Source: Bacillota bacterium (GTDB taxonomy: Bacteria > Bacillota > Bacilli > Alicyclobacillales > SLC66). Taken from it: DNA of 5,931 bases. Both the position numbers and the translations under genes were made by a program. Location of the stretch: positions 1 through 5,931 of the forward strand of contig JAKACR010000183.1 in NCBI GenBank assembly GCA_021821225.1. The letters run 5' to 3'. How positions within the stretch are numbered: position 1 is the first letter of the stretch; each line of letters begins with the position of its first letter. This document shows, one piece after another, positions 5,841-5,931 of this stretch. The notes under the pieces are model-generated. The model worked only from the letters and a program-made list of their open reading frames with translations. It ran no database searches and had not been told where the DNA came from.

Positions 5841-5931
5841 ATGCCGGGCAAGTCGATTATTCTCGGCGTATGCGGCGGCATAGCGGCGTTTAAGGCGGCC
5901 GCTCTCGCCAGTATGCTGACAAAGCGCGGGG
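5841..5931 (+). CDS. coaBC: CoaBC (phosphopantothenoylcysteine decarboxylase / phosphopantothenate-cysteine ligase), N-terminal fragment
   Basis: The first 30 codons of a gene that leaves the window on the right. The protein starts MPGKSIILGVCGGIAAFKAA and continues ALASMLTKRG, the first beta strand and FMN-phosphate-binding loop (GVxGGIAAxKAA) of the flavoprotein decarboxylase domain CoaC. In bacteria this domain is usually fused to CoaB, and the pair makes 4'-phosphopantetheine from 4'-phosphopantothenate and cysteine for coenzyme A; the fusion itself lies outside the window. The ATG is three bases after the rpoZ stop, and no good Shine-Dalgarno precedes it (GGGAC at 5824-5828 is weak and far), so translation probably depends on ribosomes finishing rpoZ. 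The Cys in place of the more usual Thr or Ser in GVCGG is a tolerated variation. The N-terminal motif plus the conserved position after rpoZ make the call strong. Confidence 0.92.
   Translation, partial: MPGKSIILGVCGGIAAFKAAALASMLTKRG

Noticed and set aside
1..5931. CRISPR array, tRNA, rRNA or defence system
   Set aside because: No regularly spaced repeats, no tRNA cloverleaf or rRNA sequence, and no nuclease, toxin or phage gene seen; the genes are conserved core functions apart from the SDR.

Overview
The window looks like a piece of a GC-rich, spore-former-type Firmicutes chromosome, probably near Alicyclobacillaceae or other thermophilic/acidophilic Bacilli. Three things point that way: an RqcH N-terminus beside a PacL/YloB-type Ca2+ ATPase, then yicC, remA (the Bacillus-type matrix regulator), rpoZ and coaBC in the order known from Bacilli; strong Shine-Dalgarno sequences of the AGGAGG type; and high G+C with GTG starts. 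The genus call is an inference from gene content and protein flavour, not a database match.

Layout. The left part reads on the minus strand: the first 63 codons of rqcH (1-191, running off the window), a 184-bp spacer with a 9-bp hairpin and a short direct repeat, and a 310-residue short-chain dehydrogenase/reductase (376-1308) with an unusual active site and a C-terminal extension. A divergent intergenic region (1309-1586) follows. It holds an extended -10 promoter for the SDR and a 142-bp inverted-repeat element with 55-bp arms. The right part reads on the plus strand: the P-type ATPase (1587-4283), a 104-bp gap with a hairpin and a likely promoter, then yicC (4388-5269), remA (5314-5577), rpoZ (5631-5837) and the first 30 codons of coaBC (5841 to the end).

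How the genes fit together. The right-hand block is a housekeeping cluster: an RNA-turnover factor (YicC), a DNA-binding biofilm regulator (RemA), the omega subunit of RNA polymerase and a coenzyme A biosynthesis enzyme. RqcH belongs to ribosome-associated quality control, and the ATPase exports Ca2+ from the cytoplasm. They are neighbours by conserved order rather than members of one pathway. The clearest departure from the usual Bacilli order is that gmk (guanylate kinase), normally between remA and rpoZ, is absent: only 53 bp separate the two.

Most of the window is conserved core genome. I do not see a new multi-gene system. The points most worth a second look are the palindromic element at 1395-1536, the missing gmk, and the SDR that lacks the catalytic serine and carries a basic, beta-rich tail.
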